Below, piece by piece: positions 8,797-20,171 of a stretch of 64,000 nt of DNA. The notes beneath the pieces are model-generated. The model ran no database searches and was not told where the DNA came from. It worked only from the letters and a program-made list of their open reading frames with translations. The DNA is taken from the NCBI RefSeq assembly GCF_004764705.1, contig NZ_SHLX01000001.1, positions 186,001 through 250,000 of the forward strand, given 5' to 3'. This DNA comes from Paenibacillus cymbidii. Its GTDB lineage: Bacteria; Bacillota; Bacilli; Paenibacillales; NBRC-103111. Numbering within the stretch: the first letter of the stretch is position 1; the number at the start of each line of letters is the position of its first letter. A program made the position numbers and the translations under genes.

Positions 8797-9204
8797 ATGG
8801 GGCGGGGTTGGCTGAAGCTGGTGTTGTTCGGGTTTGCGCTCGGGTTCGGCGTGTTCTACGGGCTGGAGGTGGCGACGAACGGCATGCAGGCGATTCATTC
8901 GCCTTCGGGGGCGCCTGCGTCCAAAGACGCAAGCGCGAAGCCAACCGCCTCCCCGGCGGCGCGCGGCGGCCAGGAGACGCTGGCGCCCGGCGGCAAGGCG
9001 CTGAACGCGGCGACGGCCAGGCAGCTTGCCGCGGAAAGCGCCGCCGCATCGCGTTCCGCCGCCGCGCAGCCGGCTGCAACAGGCGCCGACGGCGGCGGCA
9101 CCGCGCTCGGCAGCTTGTTCAGCGCCATCGGCAAACTGCTGCAGAGCTTGGCGACGTTCGTGCTGCAAGCCATTGCCGCCTTGTTCGACAGCTTGCTCGG
9201 CTGA
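8797..9204 (+). CDS. YqxA-like (DUF3679-type) small membrane protein
   Basis: This 135-residue protein has one N-terminal membrane segment (LVLFGFALGFGVFYGLEVATNGM), an Ala-rich linker and a short hydrophobic amphipathic C-terminus (GKLLQSLATFVLQAIAALFDSLL). In Bacillus the gene after spoIIP is yqxA, whose N-terminus has the same pattern of a hydrophobic stretch with G-x-x-x-G followed by an N-G-M motif. Position and N-terminal pattern support a YqxA-type assignment, but the body is low complexity. It starts four bases after spoIIP and is probably cotranscribed. Its function is unknown. Confidence 0.6.
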   Translation: MGRGWLKLVLFGFALGFGVFYGLEVATNGMQAIHSPSGAPASKDASAKPTASPAARGGQETLAPGGKALNAATARQLAAESAAASRSAAAQPAATGADGGGTALGSLFSAIGKLLQSLATFVLQAIAALFDSLLG

Positions 9205-9233
9205 ACGATCGCCTCCCGGGCGGCTGTCGTCCG

Positions 9234-9262
9234 TTGCCCGTCTGCCGTGCAAATGCTATAAT
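9234..9262 (+). promoter_or_regulatory. Sigma-A promoter of lepA
   Basis: TTGCCC (9234-9239), 17-bp spacer, perfect TATAAT (9257-9262), about 40 bp upstream of lepA. Confidence 0.75.
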
Positions 9263-9302
9263 GTAAGGTATTGCATTATGGCGACATCGGCCGGGGGGTT
9301 AA

Positions 9303-11126
<1,824 letters not shown>

Positions 11127-11158
11127 GCGGGCATTACGCCAATCGAAGGATGATTCAA

Positions 11159-12334
11159 ATGAACATGACCCGAATCCAAACCGCTTCCCCCGAAGCGGTT
11201 TATATTCATATTCCGTTCTGTACGAACAAATGCCATTACTGCGACTTCAACTCTTACGTGCTGAAGGGGCAGCCGGTGATGGACTATTTGGCCGCGCTTG
11301 AGCGCGAGATGGAGCGTACGGCTCTGGTGACGCCGCCCGGCGAGATCGACACGATATTCGTCGGCGGCGGGACGCCGACGGTGCTGCTGCCCGAGCAAAT
11401 GGCCGTGTTCCTGCGCATGGTGGAGACTTATTTTCCCAATCGCAGCGAGGCCTTCGAATTTACAATGGAAGCGAACCCGGGCACAACCGATGCGGAGAAG
11501 CTGGCTGCGATGAAGGAAGGCGGTGTCAACCGGATCAGCTTCGGCGTGCAGTCGTTCGACCCGTCGCTGCTGACGGCGATCGGCCGCATCCACGATGTCG
11601 ACGATGTGTACCGCAGTATTGCCAACGCGCGCGCCGCCGGTTTCGGCAATTTGTCGATCGACCTGATGTTCGGTTTGCCCGGCCAGACGGTCGAAACGCT
11701 GAACCGTTCGATTGACGCCGCGCTGGCGCTCGATTTGCAGCACTATTCCATCTATGGCTTGAAGGTGGAGGAGAACACGCTGTTCCACAAGCTTTACCAA
11801 CGCAATGAGCTGCCGCTGCCAAGCGAGGACGACGAAGTGGAGATGTACGCGCTCATCATGCGCAGGCTGCGCGAAGCCGGCTACGGGCAGTACGAAATCA
11901 GCAACTTCGCCCGCCCCGGCTGCGAAAGCCGGCACAACATCACCTATTGGCGCAACCGCAGCTACTACGGACTCGGCGCCGGTGCGCACGGCTATCATGG
12001 CGGCGAGCGCCACGTCAACATCAAAGGCATTCAGCCGTATATCGACGCGACGCAAAACGGCTTGCCGCGGATGGAGCAGTTTGCGGTCAGCCGCGAAGAA
12101 GCGATGGAAGATTTTATGATGGTCGGCCTGCGAATGCTGGACGGCGTGGACGCCGCGGAGTTCGCTCGCCAGTTTGACGGGGCGGCGCTGGAGGAGGTTT
12201 TTGCTCCGGTGCTCAGCTCTTTGACCGAACGCGGGTTGCTGGTGCGGAGCGATAGCGGCGGTTACCGGCTGTCGGAGGGCGGCATTATGGTCGGCAACGA
12301 AATTTTTGGCGCGTTTGTGGGATATTTCGCTTGA
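11159..12334 (+). CDS. hemW: Heme chaperone HemW (radical SAM)
   Basis: HemW is the coproporphyrinogen-oxidase-like radical SAM protein that acts as a heme chaperone rather than as HemN. The 391-residue sequence has the radical SAM triad CTNKCHYC near residue 20, the glycine-rich FVGGGTPT and the HemW/HemN blocks NRISFGVQSF, SIDLMFGLPGQT and HYSIYGLKVEENT. It also has NITYWRNRSYYGLGAGAHG. The ATG at 11159 is best spaced from GAAGGA (11145-11150); in-frame ATGs at 11150 and 11165 also exist. It follows lepA by about 30 bp, as in most Firmicutes. Confidence 0.94.
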   Translation: MNMTRIQTASPEAVYIHIPFCTNKCHYCDFNSYVLKGQPVMDYLAALEREMERTALVTPPGEIDTIFVGGGTPTVLLPEQMAVFLRMVETYFPNRSEAFEFTMEANPGTTDAEKLAAMKEGGVNRISFGVQSFDPSLLTAIGRIHDVDDVYRSIANARAAGFGNLSIDLMFGLPGQTVETLNRSIDAALALDLQHYSIYGLKVEENTLFHKLYQRNELPLPSEDDEVEMYALIMRRLREAGYGQYEISNFARPGCESRHNITYWRNRSYYGLGAGAHGYHGGERHVNIKGIQPYIDATQNGLPRMEQFAVSREEAMEDFMMVGLRMLDGVDAAEFARQFDGAALEEVFAPVLSSLTERGLLVRSDSGGYRLSEGGIMVGNEIFGAFVGYFA

Positions 12335-12360
12335 TCATTTTATACGATATACTGTATATT
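12331..12360 (+). promoter_or_regulatory. Possible promoter of the GNAT gene
   Basis: TTGATC (12331-12336), 18-bp spacer, TATATT (12355-12360), in an AT-rich gap between hemW and the acetyltransferase. Confidence 0.4.
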
Positions 12361-12403
12361 TATTCATATCGTATCGAACATTACGCGCAAGGCGGTGACC
12401 ACC

Positions 12404-12919
12404 ATGACGATACAATGCCGGAAAGCAGCGGCTGACGACGTCGACGGGCTTTATGCCATTATTACGAACTATGCGGAGCAAGGAATTATGCTTCCGCGAT
12501 CCCGAGAGGCGCTGCGGCATGCCATCGACATGTTTGTGATCGCCGAGGACGACGGCGTATTGATCGGTTGCGGCTCGCTTTCCCAGCTTGGCAAAGATCT
12601 GGTGGAAATTCGCTCGCTTGGCGTTTCCGACGGCTATAAGGGCCAAGGCATCGGCAAGCGCCTGGTCAACCTGCTGATCGAGGAAGCGCGCGCGATGGGC
12701 ATTGTCAAAGTGATGGCGCTCACGTACGAGGTGGCGTTTTTCGAGCGGAACGGCTTTACGGTCGTGCCGAAGGAAATTTTTCCGGAGAAAGTGTGGCGCG
12801 ATTGCATGAACTGCAAGAAGCAGCACTGCTGCGACGAAATCGCCGTGCTGAAGCGGCTCGACGCGGAACCGAAGGCGGAAGCGATGCCCGTGGCGGCAGG
12901 AATGTCGCGGCGGGCTTGA
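12404..12919 (+). CDS. GNAT-family N-acetyltransferase, resembling short ArgA-type N-acetylglutamate synthases
   Basis: This 171-residue GNAT protein has the acetyl-CoA pyrophosphate loop SDGYKGQGIGKRL near residue 80 and the fold elements IRKAAADDVDGLYAII and FFERNGFTVV. The C-terminal Cys cluster FPEKVWRDCMNCKKQHCCDE matches the pattern DCxxC...CDE seen in stand-alone GNAT-type N-acetylglutamate synthases. The first step of arginine synthesis is therefore a possible role, which is an inference. The ATG at 12404 is well spaced from AAGGCGGTG (12389-12397); the GTG at 12395 overlaps that site. A strong terminator follows. Confidence 0.75.
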   Translation: MTIQCRKAAADDVDGLYAIITNYAEQGIMLPRSREALRHAIDMFVIAEDDGVLIGCGSLSQLGKDLVEIRSLGVSDGYKGQGIGKRLVNLLIEEARAMGIVKVMALTYEVAFFERNGFTVVPKEIFPEKVWRDCMNCKKQHCCDEIAVLKRLDAEPKAEAMPVAAGMSRRA

Positions 12920-12936
12920 CCCTGACATATCGATAA

Positions 12937-12981
12937 AGGACCTCAAGTCCCGCCGTCTGGCGGAGACAGGGGTTCTTTTTT
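12937..12981 (+). terminator. Rho-independent terminator after the GNAT gene
   Basis: AGGACCTC pairs with GGGGTTCT, enclosing an inner CCGCC/GGCGG stem, followed by a run of six T residues. Confidence 0.85.
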
Positions 12982-13496
12982 GTGGGAAAAGAAAGGATAG
13001 GCTTCGGCCGCGGCGGTGGGCATGTGTAGAAATGCGGGAGTGGGTCAGCGGCCGTTTGTGTCTGTTGGTTATCCCGTTGGCTCAAGTTTGAGTTTGTATG
13101 TATGGAGTTTGTATGTTGCGAGTTTGAAGTGTGTGCCTGGATGGTGCTGCCACTGGGCGGTGGCGAGTTTTTCTATAAAAATGGAAATTGGTTCATTGAC
13201 GTTCATGAGATTGAGCCGAGGGGATACCCGCCATGTTTTACTGGCTATTTTCGCCGAACCGCAGGAAATGACACGAACAGGCCATTTTTAATGGCCTATT
13301 TCTATGATTTGGTTAGGGCGCATTGGCACAAGCCAGCCGATGCCGGATATGGGAATCACTCTCCGCTGTCCTGGTGCAACGACGCCTTGGCGACGCGGAT
13401 CGCGGCATGGAAGCGATTGGGTGTCGATGGCGTGCTGCTCGACAAAATGGAGCCAAACAAGCCGCTCGTATGAGCGGCTGCATGAGGAAACGAAGC
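12982..13496. other. Gene-free stretch with short repeats upstream of hrcA
   Basis: It contains three 15-bp direct repeats beginning AGTTTG (13091-13135) and an inverted partial cassette of the AATAGCC palindrome family (13232-13300). A GCCGCTC hairpin lies at 13460-13479. A frame covering 13102-13473 is open, but it has no ribosome-binding site, runs through the repeats and shows no recognisable domain, so it is not called as a gene. Confidence 0.5.
13232..13300 (-). repeat. Partial AATAGCC-palindrome cassette (two modules, inverted)
   Basis: The half-module ending GGCTATT (13243-13249) and the hairpin AGGCCATT/AATGGCCT ending GGCCTATT (13279-13300) have ends 51 bp apart. This is the same spacing as in the larger cassettes near 19.4, 23.1 and 38.6 kb. 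Confidence 0.6.
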
Positions 13497-13532
13497 TCAA
13501 GCCCGCGGCGGGACGCCCGTCCGGGCTTTTTG
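13497..13532 (+). terminator. Terminator-like hairpin upstream of hrcA
   Basis: AAGCCCG...CGGGCTTTTT with a GC-rich inner part. A second hairpin (AGCCGCTC/GAGCGGCT, 13460-13479) lies just before it. Both separate hrcA transcription from upstream DNA. Confidence 0.6.
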
Positions 13533-13586
13533 CGCCATTTTTTCGGGAAAATCGGTTCTAATCCGCTCATGGGCAAGCAATTTCTC

Positions 13587-13616
13587 TTGACAACGAGCCT
13601 TGCGGTTTGGTATTTT
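13587..13616 (+). promoter_or_regulatory. Sigma-A promoter of the hrcA heat-shock operon
   Basis: Perfect TTGACA (13587-13592), 18-bp spacer, TATTTT (13611-13616), followed directly by the CIRCE operator. Confidence 0.8.
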
Positions 13617-13627
13617 TGTAGTAGTAA

Positions 13628-13654
13628 TTAGCACTCGTTCGATGTGAGTGCTAA
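13628..13654 (+). promoter_or_regulatory. CIRCE operator (HrcA binding site)
   Basis: Exact consensus: TTAGCACTC (13628-13636), nine bases, GAGTGCTAA (13646-13654). HrcA represses the class I heat-shock genes here, and the site lies just downstream of the -10 box. Confidence 0.97.
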
Positions 13655-13685
13655 CGACGGACAAATCGGCGAAAGGGTGCTGCTT

Positions 13686-14714
13686 GTGCTGACGGAACGG
13701 CAACGCATGATTTTGACGGCTATTATTGACGACTACATCCGTTCGGCCGAGCCGGTCGGCTCCCGCAGCATCTCCAAGCGGGCCGACGTCGGATTCAGTC
13801 CGGCCACCATTCGCAACGAAATGTCCGATCTCGAGGAGCTTGGCTTTCTGGAGCAGCCGCATACGTCGGCCGGGCGCATCCCTTCGGAGAAGGGGTATCG
13901 CTACTACGTCGACCACCTGGTGCGGCAATCCAGCCTGACGACCCAGGAGCTCGAGTTGATGAAGCAGTTTTTCGCCGAAAAGATCAATGAGCTGGAACAG
14001 GTCATTCAGCACGTCGCCGGCATGTTGTCGACCATCACGAATTATACGTCGATCGTGCTCGGGCCGGAAGTGTTCAGCGCTTCGCTCAAGCATTTGCAAA
14101 TTGTGCCGCTCTCCAGCCGTTCGGCAGTGGCGATCATCGTCACGAACACCGGCCATGTCGAGAACAAGACGTTCCCGATCCCCGAAGGCGTAAGCGTCGG
14201 CGAGATCGAGAAGGTCGTCAATATGCTGAACGCCAAGCTGGTGAACACGCCGCTGATCCAGCTGCGCTCGAAGCTGTACAGCGCGATCGGCGCGGAGCTG
14301 AGCCAGTACGTGGCGGGCTGCGAGGAACTGCTGCAATCGCTGGAGACGGCGCTTGAGCACGACGAGGAAGACCGCATTTATTTGGGCGGCGCGACGAATA
14401 TGCTGAACCAGCCGGAATTCAAGGACGTCGACAAGGTGAAGAACGTGCTCGACCTGCTGCACGAGACGCCGACGCTGCTGCGCATGTTCGCGGCGCTGCC
14501 GGAAGGCATCCAGGTGCGGATCGGCCGTGAGAACAGCAACCAGGCGATCAATTCCTGCAGCCTGATCACGGCCAGTTATTCCGTCGACGGCCAGCATCTC
14601 GGCACGATCGGCATTCTCGGCCCGACGAGGATGGAGTACGGCAAGGTGATCGGCTTGCTCGATCATTTGTCCAGAGACATGGCGGTGCTCCTCGGGCGCT
14701 GGTATAAGTCTTGA
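13686..14714 (+). CDS. hrcA: Heat-inducible transcription repressor HrcA
   Basis: HrcA represses the hrcA-grpE-dnaK-dnaJ operon through CIRCE and is reset by GroEL. The 342-residue protein has the N-terminal winged helix (TERQRMILTAIIDDYIRS, then EPVGSRSIS, FSPATIRNEMSDLEELGF). The conserved HTSAGRIPSEKGYRYYVD and the C-terminal GPTRMEYGKVIGLLDHLS are also present. The GTG at 13686 gives the canonical N-terminus and is eight bases from CGAAAGGG. A further upstream GTG (13644) would overlap CIRCE and is rejected. Confidence 0.95.
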   Translation: MLTERQRMILTAIIDDYIRSAEPVGSRSISKRADVGFSPATIRNEMSDLEELGFLEQPHTSAGRIPSEKGYRYYVDHLVRQSSLTTQELELMKQFFAEKINELEQVIQHVAGMLSTITNYTSIVLGPEVFSASLKHLQIVPLSSRSAVAIIVTNTGHVENKTFPIPEGVSVGEIEKVVNMLNAKLVNTPLIQLRSKLYSAIGAELSQYVAGCEELLQSLETALEHDEEDRIYLGGATNMLNQPEFKDVDKVKNVLDLLHETPTLLRMFAALPEGIQVRIGRENSNQAINSCSLITASYSVDGQHLGTIGILGPTRMEYGKVIGLLDHLSRDMAVLLGRWYKS

Positions 14715-14783
14715 CGGCTAATCCGCGCCCGCCGGGCAAAAATATAACCGACCGAAGATGACGACAAGGAGGTGAATCATCCC

Positions 14784-15407
14784 GTGAACGCAAAAGGCGA
14801 ACAAGAGCAGCAGGAGCAGCAAACGGAACGGCAGCAAGCCGCGGAAGCTGCGGAAGCGGGTACATACGGCGGGCAAGCCGAAGGTGCCGCGGAAGCAAGC
14901 GAAGCCGAAACGGCCGAGGCAGACGGGACGACGGAGCAGGCGGAAGCCGCACCCGAGCAATTGCTGATCGAAGCGCTCCGCAAGGAAGCGGACGACAACC
15001 AGCAGCGGTTTTTGCGGGCGCAGGCCGATTTTGACAATTTCCGCAGGAGATCCCGTCTCGAGAAGGAAGAATTCGCGAAATATGCCTCGGCGAAGCTGAT
15101 TGAACAGCTGCTGCCGATTTTCGATAATTTCGAACGCGCGCTCCAATCGAGCAAAGAAACGAAAGATTTCGATTCGCTGGTGAAAGGAATTGAAATGACT
15201 TTCCGGCAAATGGAGCAGGTGATGGCGCAGGAAGGGCTGTCCGTCATGCAGGCGGTGGGCCAGCCGTTTAATCCGGAGCATCATCAGGCGATCATGCAAG
15301 TGGAATCCGACGAGCATGAAGAAGGCATTATTGTGGAGGAAATACAGAAGGGCTACATGCTGAAGGAGAAAGTGCTTCGGCCGGCTATGGTGAAAGTGAG
15401 CATGTAG
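14784..15407 (+). CDS. grpE: Nucleotide exchange factor GrpE
   Basis: GrpE releases ADP from DnaK. The 207-residue product has a Gln/Glu/Ala-rich disordered N-terminus of about 60 residues. A long helix follows (EALRKEADDNQQRFLRAQADF, with the family motif ADFDNFRRRS), then the C-terminal beta domain with GQPFNPEHHQAI and GYMLKEKVLRPAMVKVS. The GTG at 14784 is nine bases after AAGGAGGTG (14766-14774). It lies in the CIRCE-controlled operon between hrcA and dnaK. Confidence 0.95.
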   Translation: MNAKGEQEQQEQQTERQQAAEAAEAGTYGGQAEGAAEASEAETAEADGTTEQAEAAPEQLLIEALRKEADDNQQRFLRAQADFDNFRRRSRLEKEEFAKYASAKLIEQLLPIFDNFERALQSSKETKDFDSLVKGIEMTFRQMEQVMAQEGLSVMQAVGQPFNPEHHQAIMQVESDEHEEGIIVEEIQKGYMLKEKVLRPAMVKVSM

Positions 15408-15487
15408 CGTCGGTCGTCAAAGTTCCCTAGTATGCACGCGATTCGACCCGGCCAATCATTCGGCCAACCATCAAATCAAGGAGGTAA

Positions 15488-17335
<1,848 letters not shown>

Positions 17336-17516
17336 GGCAAGCACGAAAGTGCGGCCATACGCATGAAATAGGGAAACGGGCCGCGGGGCAGGCCGCTTGC
17401 GCTCTTGGCATCTGCGGATGCCGGGTGGTGCGGGCGACGGCCGTGCGGCGCCGTTTCTCTTCTGGGTTTATGAGGATTCGAGGATTCGGCAGGATTCCGG
17501 GGTGGGAGTGGGACAA

Positions 17517-18644
17517 TTGAGTAAGCGGGACTATTACGAGGTGCTTGGGGTTGACAAGGGCGCTTCGCAGGATGAAATCAAAAAATCGTTTCGAAAGCTG
17601 GCTCGCCAGTACCATCCCGACGTCAACAAGGCGGCGAATGCGGAAGAGCAGTTTAAAGAAGTGAAAGAAGCGTACGATGTGCTGAGCGACGACCAGAAGC
17701 GCGCGCAGTACGACCAATTCGGCCACGTCGACCCGAACATGGGGATGGGCGGCGGTGCGGGCGGAGCCGATTTTGGCGGGTTTGGCGATATTTTCGACAT
17801 GTTCTTCGGCGGTGGCGGCGGCGGCGGTCGGCGCAATCCGAATGCGCCGCAGCGCGGCAATGACCTGCAATATTCCATGACGATCGAGTTCAAGGAAGCG
17901 ATTTTTGGCAAAGAGATGGACATTACGATTCCGCGCACGGAAACGTGCGATCGCTGCCACGGCTCGGGCGCCAAGCCGGGAACGAAGCCGGAAACGTGCG
18001 GCGTTTGCCGCGGCACCGGGCAGCAGGAAGTGATCCAGAACACCGCGTTCGGACGGATCGTCAACCGTCGCGTTTGTTCGCAGTGCAACGGCCAGGGCGT
18101 GCTGATCAAGGAACGTTGCGGCGATTGCCACGGCGCGGGCAAAGTGAAGAAACAGCGCAAAATTCATGTGAAAATTCCCGCCGGCGTCGACGAAGGCGCA
18201 CAACTGCGCGTTTCCGGCGAAGGCGAATCGGGTTCGAAGGGCGGCCCGGCCGGCGACCTGTATATCGTCATCCGCGTCAAGGCGCACGATTATTTCGAGC
18301 GCGACGGCGACGACATTTATTGCGAGGTGCCGCTGACGTTTGCGCAGGCGGCGCTTGGCGACGAAATCGAAATTCCGACGCTGACGGAAAAAGTGAAGCT
18401 GAAAATTCCGAGCGGCACGCAAACGGGCACGTTCTTCCGGCTGAAGGGCAAAGGCGTGCCACGGCTGCGCGGCATCGGCCAAGGCGACCAGCATGTGAAG
18501 GTGACCGTCATGACGCCAACGAAGCTGAGCGACGAGCAAAAAGAACTGCTGCGCCAGTTCGCCGGCATCGACGGCGAGCATACGCACGAAAGCGGCGGCG
18601 GCTCGATTTTCGAGCGGATGAAGAAGGCGTTTCTCGGGGAGTAG
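17517..18644 (+). CDS. dnaJ: Chaperone protein DnaJ (Hsp40)
   Basis: This 375-residue co-chaperone stimulates DnaK ATPase. It has the J domain with YHPDVNK (HPD motif) and a Gly/Phe-rich region ([21 protein letters not shown]). Four zinc-finger repeats follow ([32 protein letters not shown]), then the C-terminal substrate-binding domains. The TTG at 17517 gives the canonical start [12 protein letters not shown] and the usual length; a frame extension to 17397 has no family support. In Bacillus prmA follows directly, but here a terminator and a 45-kb block intervene. Confidence 0.95.
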   Translation: MSKRDYYEVLGVDKGASQDEIKKSFRKLARQYHPDVNKAANAEEQFKEVKEAYDVLSDDQKRAQYDQFGHVDPNMGMGGGAGGADFGGFGDIFDMFFGGGGGGGRRNPNAPQRGNDLQYSMTIEFKEAIFGKEMDITIPRTETCDRCHGSGAKPGTKPETCGVCRGTGQQEVIQNTAFGRIVNRRVCSQCNGQGVLIKERCGDCHGAGKVKKQRKIHVKIPAGVDEGAQLRVSGEGESGSKGGPAGDLYIVIRVKAHDYFERDGDDIYCEVPLTFAQAALGDEIEIPTLTEKVKLKIPSGTQTGTFFRLKGKGVPRLRGIGQGDQHVKVTVMTPTKLSDEQKELLRQFAGIDGEHTHESGGGSIFERMKKAFLGE

Positions 18645-18697
18645 ACAGTAGGCGCGATAAGTAGACAGGCGCGATAGCGAGGCTGGCAAGACAGGCA

Positions 18698-18756
18698 GGC
18701 CCCCTCGGCTTTGCCGCGGTTCACACGAACCGGCGGCAGCCGGAGGGGCTTTTTAT
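18698..18756 (+). terminator. Strong terminator of the hrcA-dnaJ operon
   Basis: Long stem beginning GGCCCCCTCGGC and closing with GCCGGAGGGGC, with an inner GCCGC/GCGGC region, followed by TTTTTATT. Confidence 0.9.
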
Positions 18757-18797
18757 TGCCTGACGGGTGGCGTAACCCCGAACCCCGAATCAGAACT

Positions 18798-18980
18798 TTA
18801 AGTGCAATAATGTTTAACTTCCACTCAAACGGCTGATGGAGACAACTTAACTGCAAAAGTGCGCTTAACCTCTACCTGTTTTCCGGTAATCAGCGTATTA
18901 GCCGGATTTAAGCGTATTTCTGCGCTTAAAAGTAGTAGACGAGTATCCAGGGTTCCATTTAAGCGCATTTTTGCGCTTAA
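18798..18980. repeat. Four-module TTAAGCGC palindrome cassette
   Basis: Modules of about 20-22 bp begin and end with TTAA around a GCGC/TGC core, at 18798-18817, 18847-18868, 18908-18929 and 18959-18980. The best is TTAAGCGCA...TGCGCTTAA. Start-to-start spacing is 49, 61 and 51 bp. This is almost the geometry of the AATAGCC cassettes, although the stem sequence differs. Confidence 0.7.
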
Positions 18981-19039
18981 GCAACGTCAGCCCGGCGGTA
19001 GTGCATGTTTTCCCACACGAGGGCGTATGGCTCAGTCGT

Positions 19040-19223
19040 CTAACGGTTCCTGCAGCGCTTATTGGGCCGATTTTGGTTTTATTGACACTCTAACGGTTTC
19101 CAGCGTCGCTATTCGCAGAAAAACCGCCAAAATCGTAGGGGAATAAGCAAATAGGCTAGCCAGAAACCGTTAGCGCCAGAAAATCGTTCAAAATGCCCGA
19201 ATAAGCTCGCTGAGAACCGCTAG
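19040..19223. repeat. Nested CTAACGG inverted-repeat array
   Basis: Two direct copies of CTAACGGTT (19040, 19090) face two inverted copies, AACCGTTAG (19165) and AACCGCTAG (19215). Each pair is 50 bp apart, so the whole region is roughly a dyad. Outer and inner copies can pair, and CGATTTTGG/CCAAAATCG adds a central stem. Confidence 0.65.
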
Positions 19224-19360
19224 TACGGCGAAGTTGAAGAGGAGACGCTCCCACAACACCCATAAACGAGGGCACTCACCCGGGGACGCTGCCTCAAGAA
19301 GCAAATACCATGCGTACCGCCCGATTGGCCGCCACGGCATCTTACCGGGTCGGGTAATCA

Positions 19361-19554
19361 CAATAGCCAATGAAAAATGGCTTATTTGTCTCTTTTCGAC
19401 CGTCTCGTCGGAAATAGCCAGTGAAAACATGGCCTATTTGCTCCGCCAGGCCACAAATCGAGCATATTTGAGGAAAATAGCCAGTGATTTCACTGGCTAT
19501 TTCGTGGCGACTGCCCGTTTTGGGCGAAATAGGCAATAAAACATGGCCTATTTG
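19361..19554. repeat. Four-module AATAGCC palindrome cassette, copy 1
   Basis: Modules start with AATAGCC or AATAGGC at 19362, 19413, 19476 and 19528 (spacing 51, 63 and 52 bp). Each closes with a GGC(C/T)TATT or GGCTATT arm; the third is a perfect hairpin AATAGCCAGTGA/TCACTGGCTATT. It is collinear with 38475-38670, including the linkers (for example CTCCGCCAGGCC). Confidence 0.8.
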
Positions 19555-19730
19555 CAAAACGATCCATCGGACGGAGCGGTAGTGTAGCAAATGGGGGAGC
19601 AGGCGGAGAGGGGACACCGCGATTTGTGCATGCGTCAGCGGCGCGCTTCGCGATGTTTAAGCCAGGACGAGAGGCGTGGGCGGTATGGAGAAGTGAGAGG
19701 CAGGCGAAGTGGAGTATAAGCCATTTTCAT

Positions 19731-19783
19731 TTAACTAAATCATTAAGAAAACTATTGTGCGGTTTGCCGCAGCGGGGTATAAT
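19731..19783 (+). promoter_or_regulatory. ROK-type operator and sigma-A promoter ahead of the 92-bp repeats and HAD gene
   Basis: The operator-like TTAACTAAAT-C-ATTAAGAAAA (19731-19751) matches 17 of 20 arm bases of the palindrome at 23306-23326. The promoter TTGTGC (19755-19760), 17 bp, TATAAT (19778-19783) follows at once. It could drive a long leader through the tandem repeats into the HAD gene at 20172. Confidence 0.55.
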
Positions 19784-20053
19784 GATTTCTGGATCGAAGT
19801 AAATCAGCGAAGCAGGCCCGGCGCAAGTGGTGAAAATCAATGCCGATTGGACCAGGAGCGGCCCAATGCGGTAATGATTTCTGGATCGAAGTAAATCAGC
19901 GAAGCAGGCCCGGCGCAAGTGGTGAAAATCAATGCCGATTGGACCAGGAGCGGCCCAACGCGGTAATGATTTCTGGATCGAAGTAAATCAGCGAAGCAGG
20001 CCCGGCGCAAGTGGTGAAAATCAATGCCGATTGGACCAGGAGCGGCCCAATGC
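19780..20053. repeat. Three tandem copies of a 92-bp unit
   Basis: Units at 19780-19869 (5' two bases differ), 19870-19961 and 19962-20053 are almost identical, with a T/C change near their ends. Each contains an imperfect stem TTGGACC...GGCCCAA. Ninety-two is not a multiple of three, so it does not encode a repeated protein. It lies downstream of a promoter and upstream of the HAD gene, that is, in its probable 5' leader. Confidence 0.85.
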
Positions 20054-20129
20054 GGTAATACGGAGGAAGTTGTTTGTCTGCAGCTCGGTTATGTGTGCGA
20101 GGGCAGCCAAAGCGGTTCGTTGCGCCATT

Positions 20130-20150
20130 TTATCTTAATGTTTAAGTTTA
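20130..20150 (+). promoter_or_regulatory. ROK-type operator upstream of the HAD gene
   Basis: TTATCTTAAT-G-TTTAAGTTTA matches 17 of 20 arm bases of the palindrome at 23306-23326 and lies about 20 bp ahead of the HAD start. Confidence 0.55.
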
Positions 20151-20171
20151 TAAATGAAAGGAAATCGCGAC

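Larger units (their letters stand above)
18757..20129. other. About 1.4-kb gene-free region made of several palindromic and tandem repeat families
   Basis: No protein gene is supported. From left to right it holds a four-module TTAAGCGC cassette (18798-18980), a nested CTAACGG inverted-repeat array (19040-19223) and a four-module AATAGCC cassette (19361-19554). Next come about 170 bp without visible features, a ROK-type operator with a promoter (19731-19783) and three tandem 92-bp units (19780-20053). Confidence 0.75.

Noticed and set aside
13102..13473. 123-codon frame upstream of hrcA
   Set aside because: No ribosome-binding site, it overlaps short repeats and part of a palindrome cassette, and it has no recognisable domain.
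13644..13685. Upstream GTG start for hrcA
   Set aside because: It lies inside the CIRCE operator and would add residues not seen in HrcA proteins. GTG 13686 has a good ribosome-binding site and the canonical N-terminus.
17397..17516. N-terminal extension of dnaJ
   Set aside because: The extra 40 residues have no J-protein similarity. The TTG at 17517 gives the canonical start and the common 375-residue length.
18757..20129. Prophage or integrase-bearing island edge
   Set aside because: No integrase, transposase, tRNA gene or attachment-site duplication is visible near 18.7 or 63.8 kb.
19932..20138. Open frame across the 92-bp repeats
   Set aside because: Ninety-two is not a multiple of three, so each unit is read in a different frame; there is no conserved protein.
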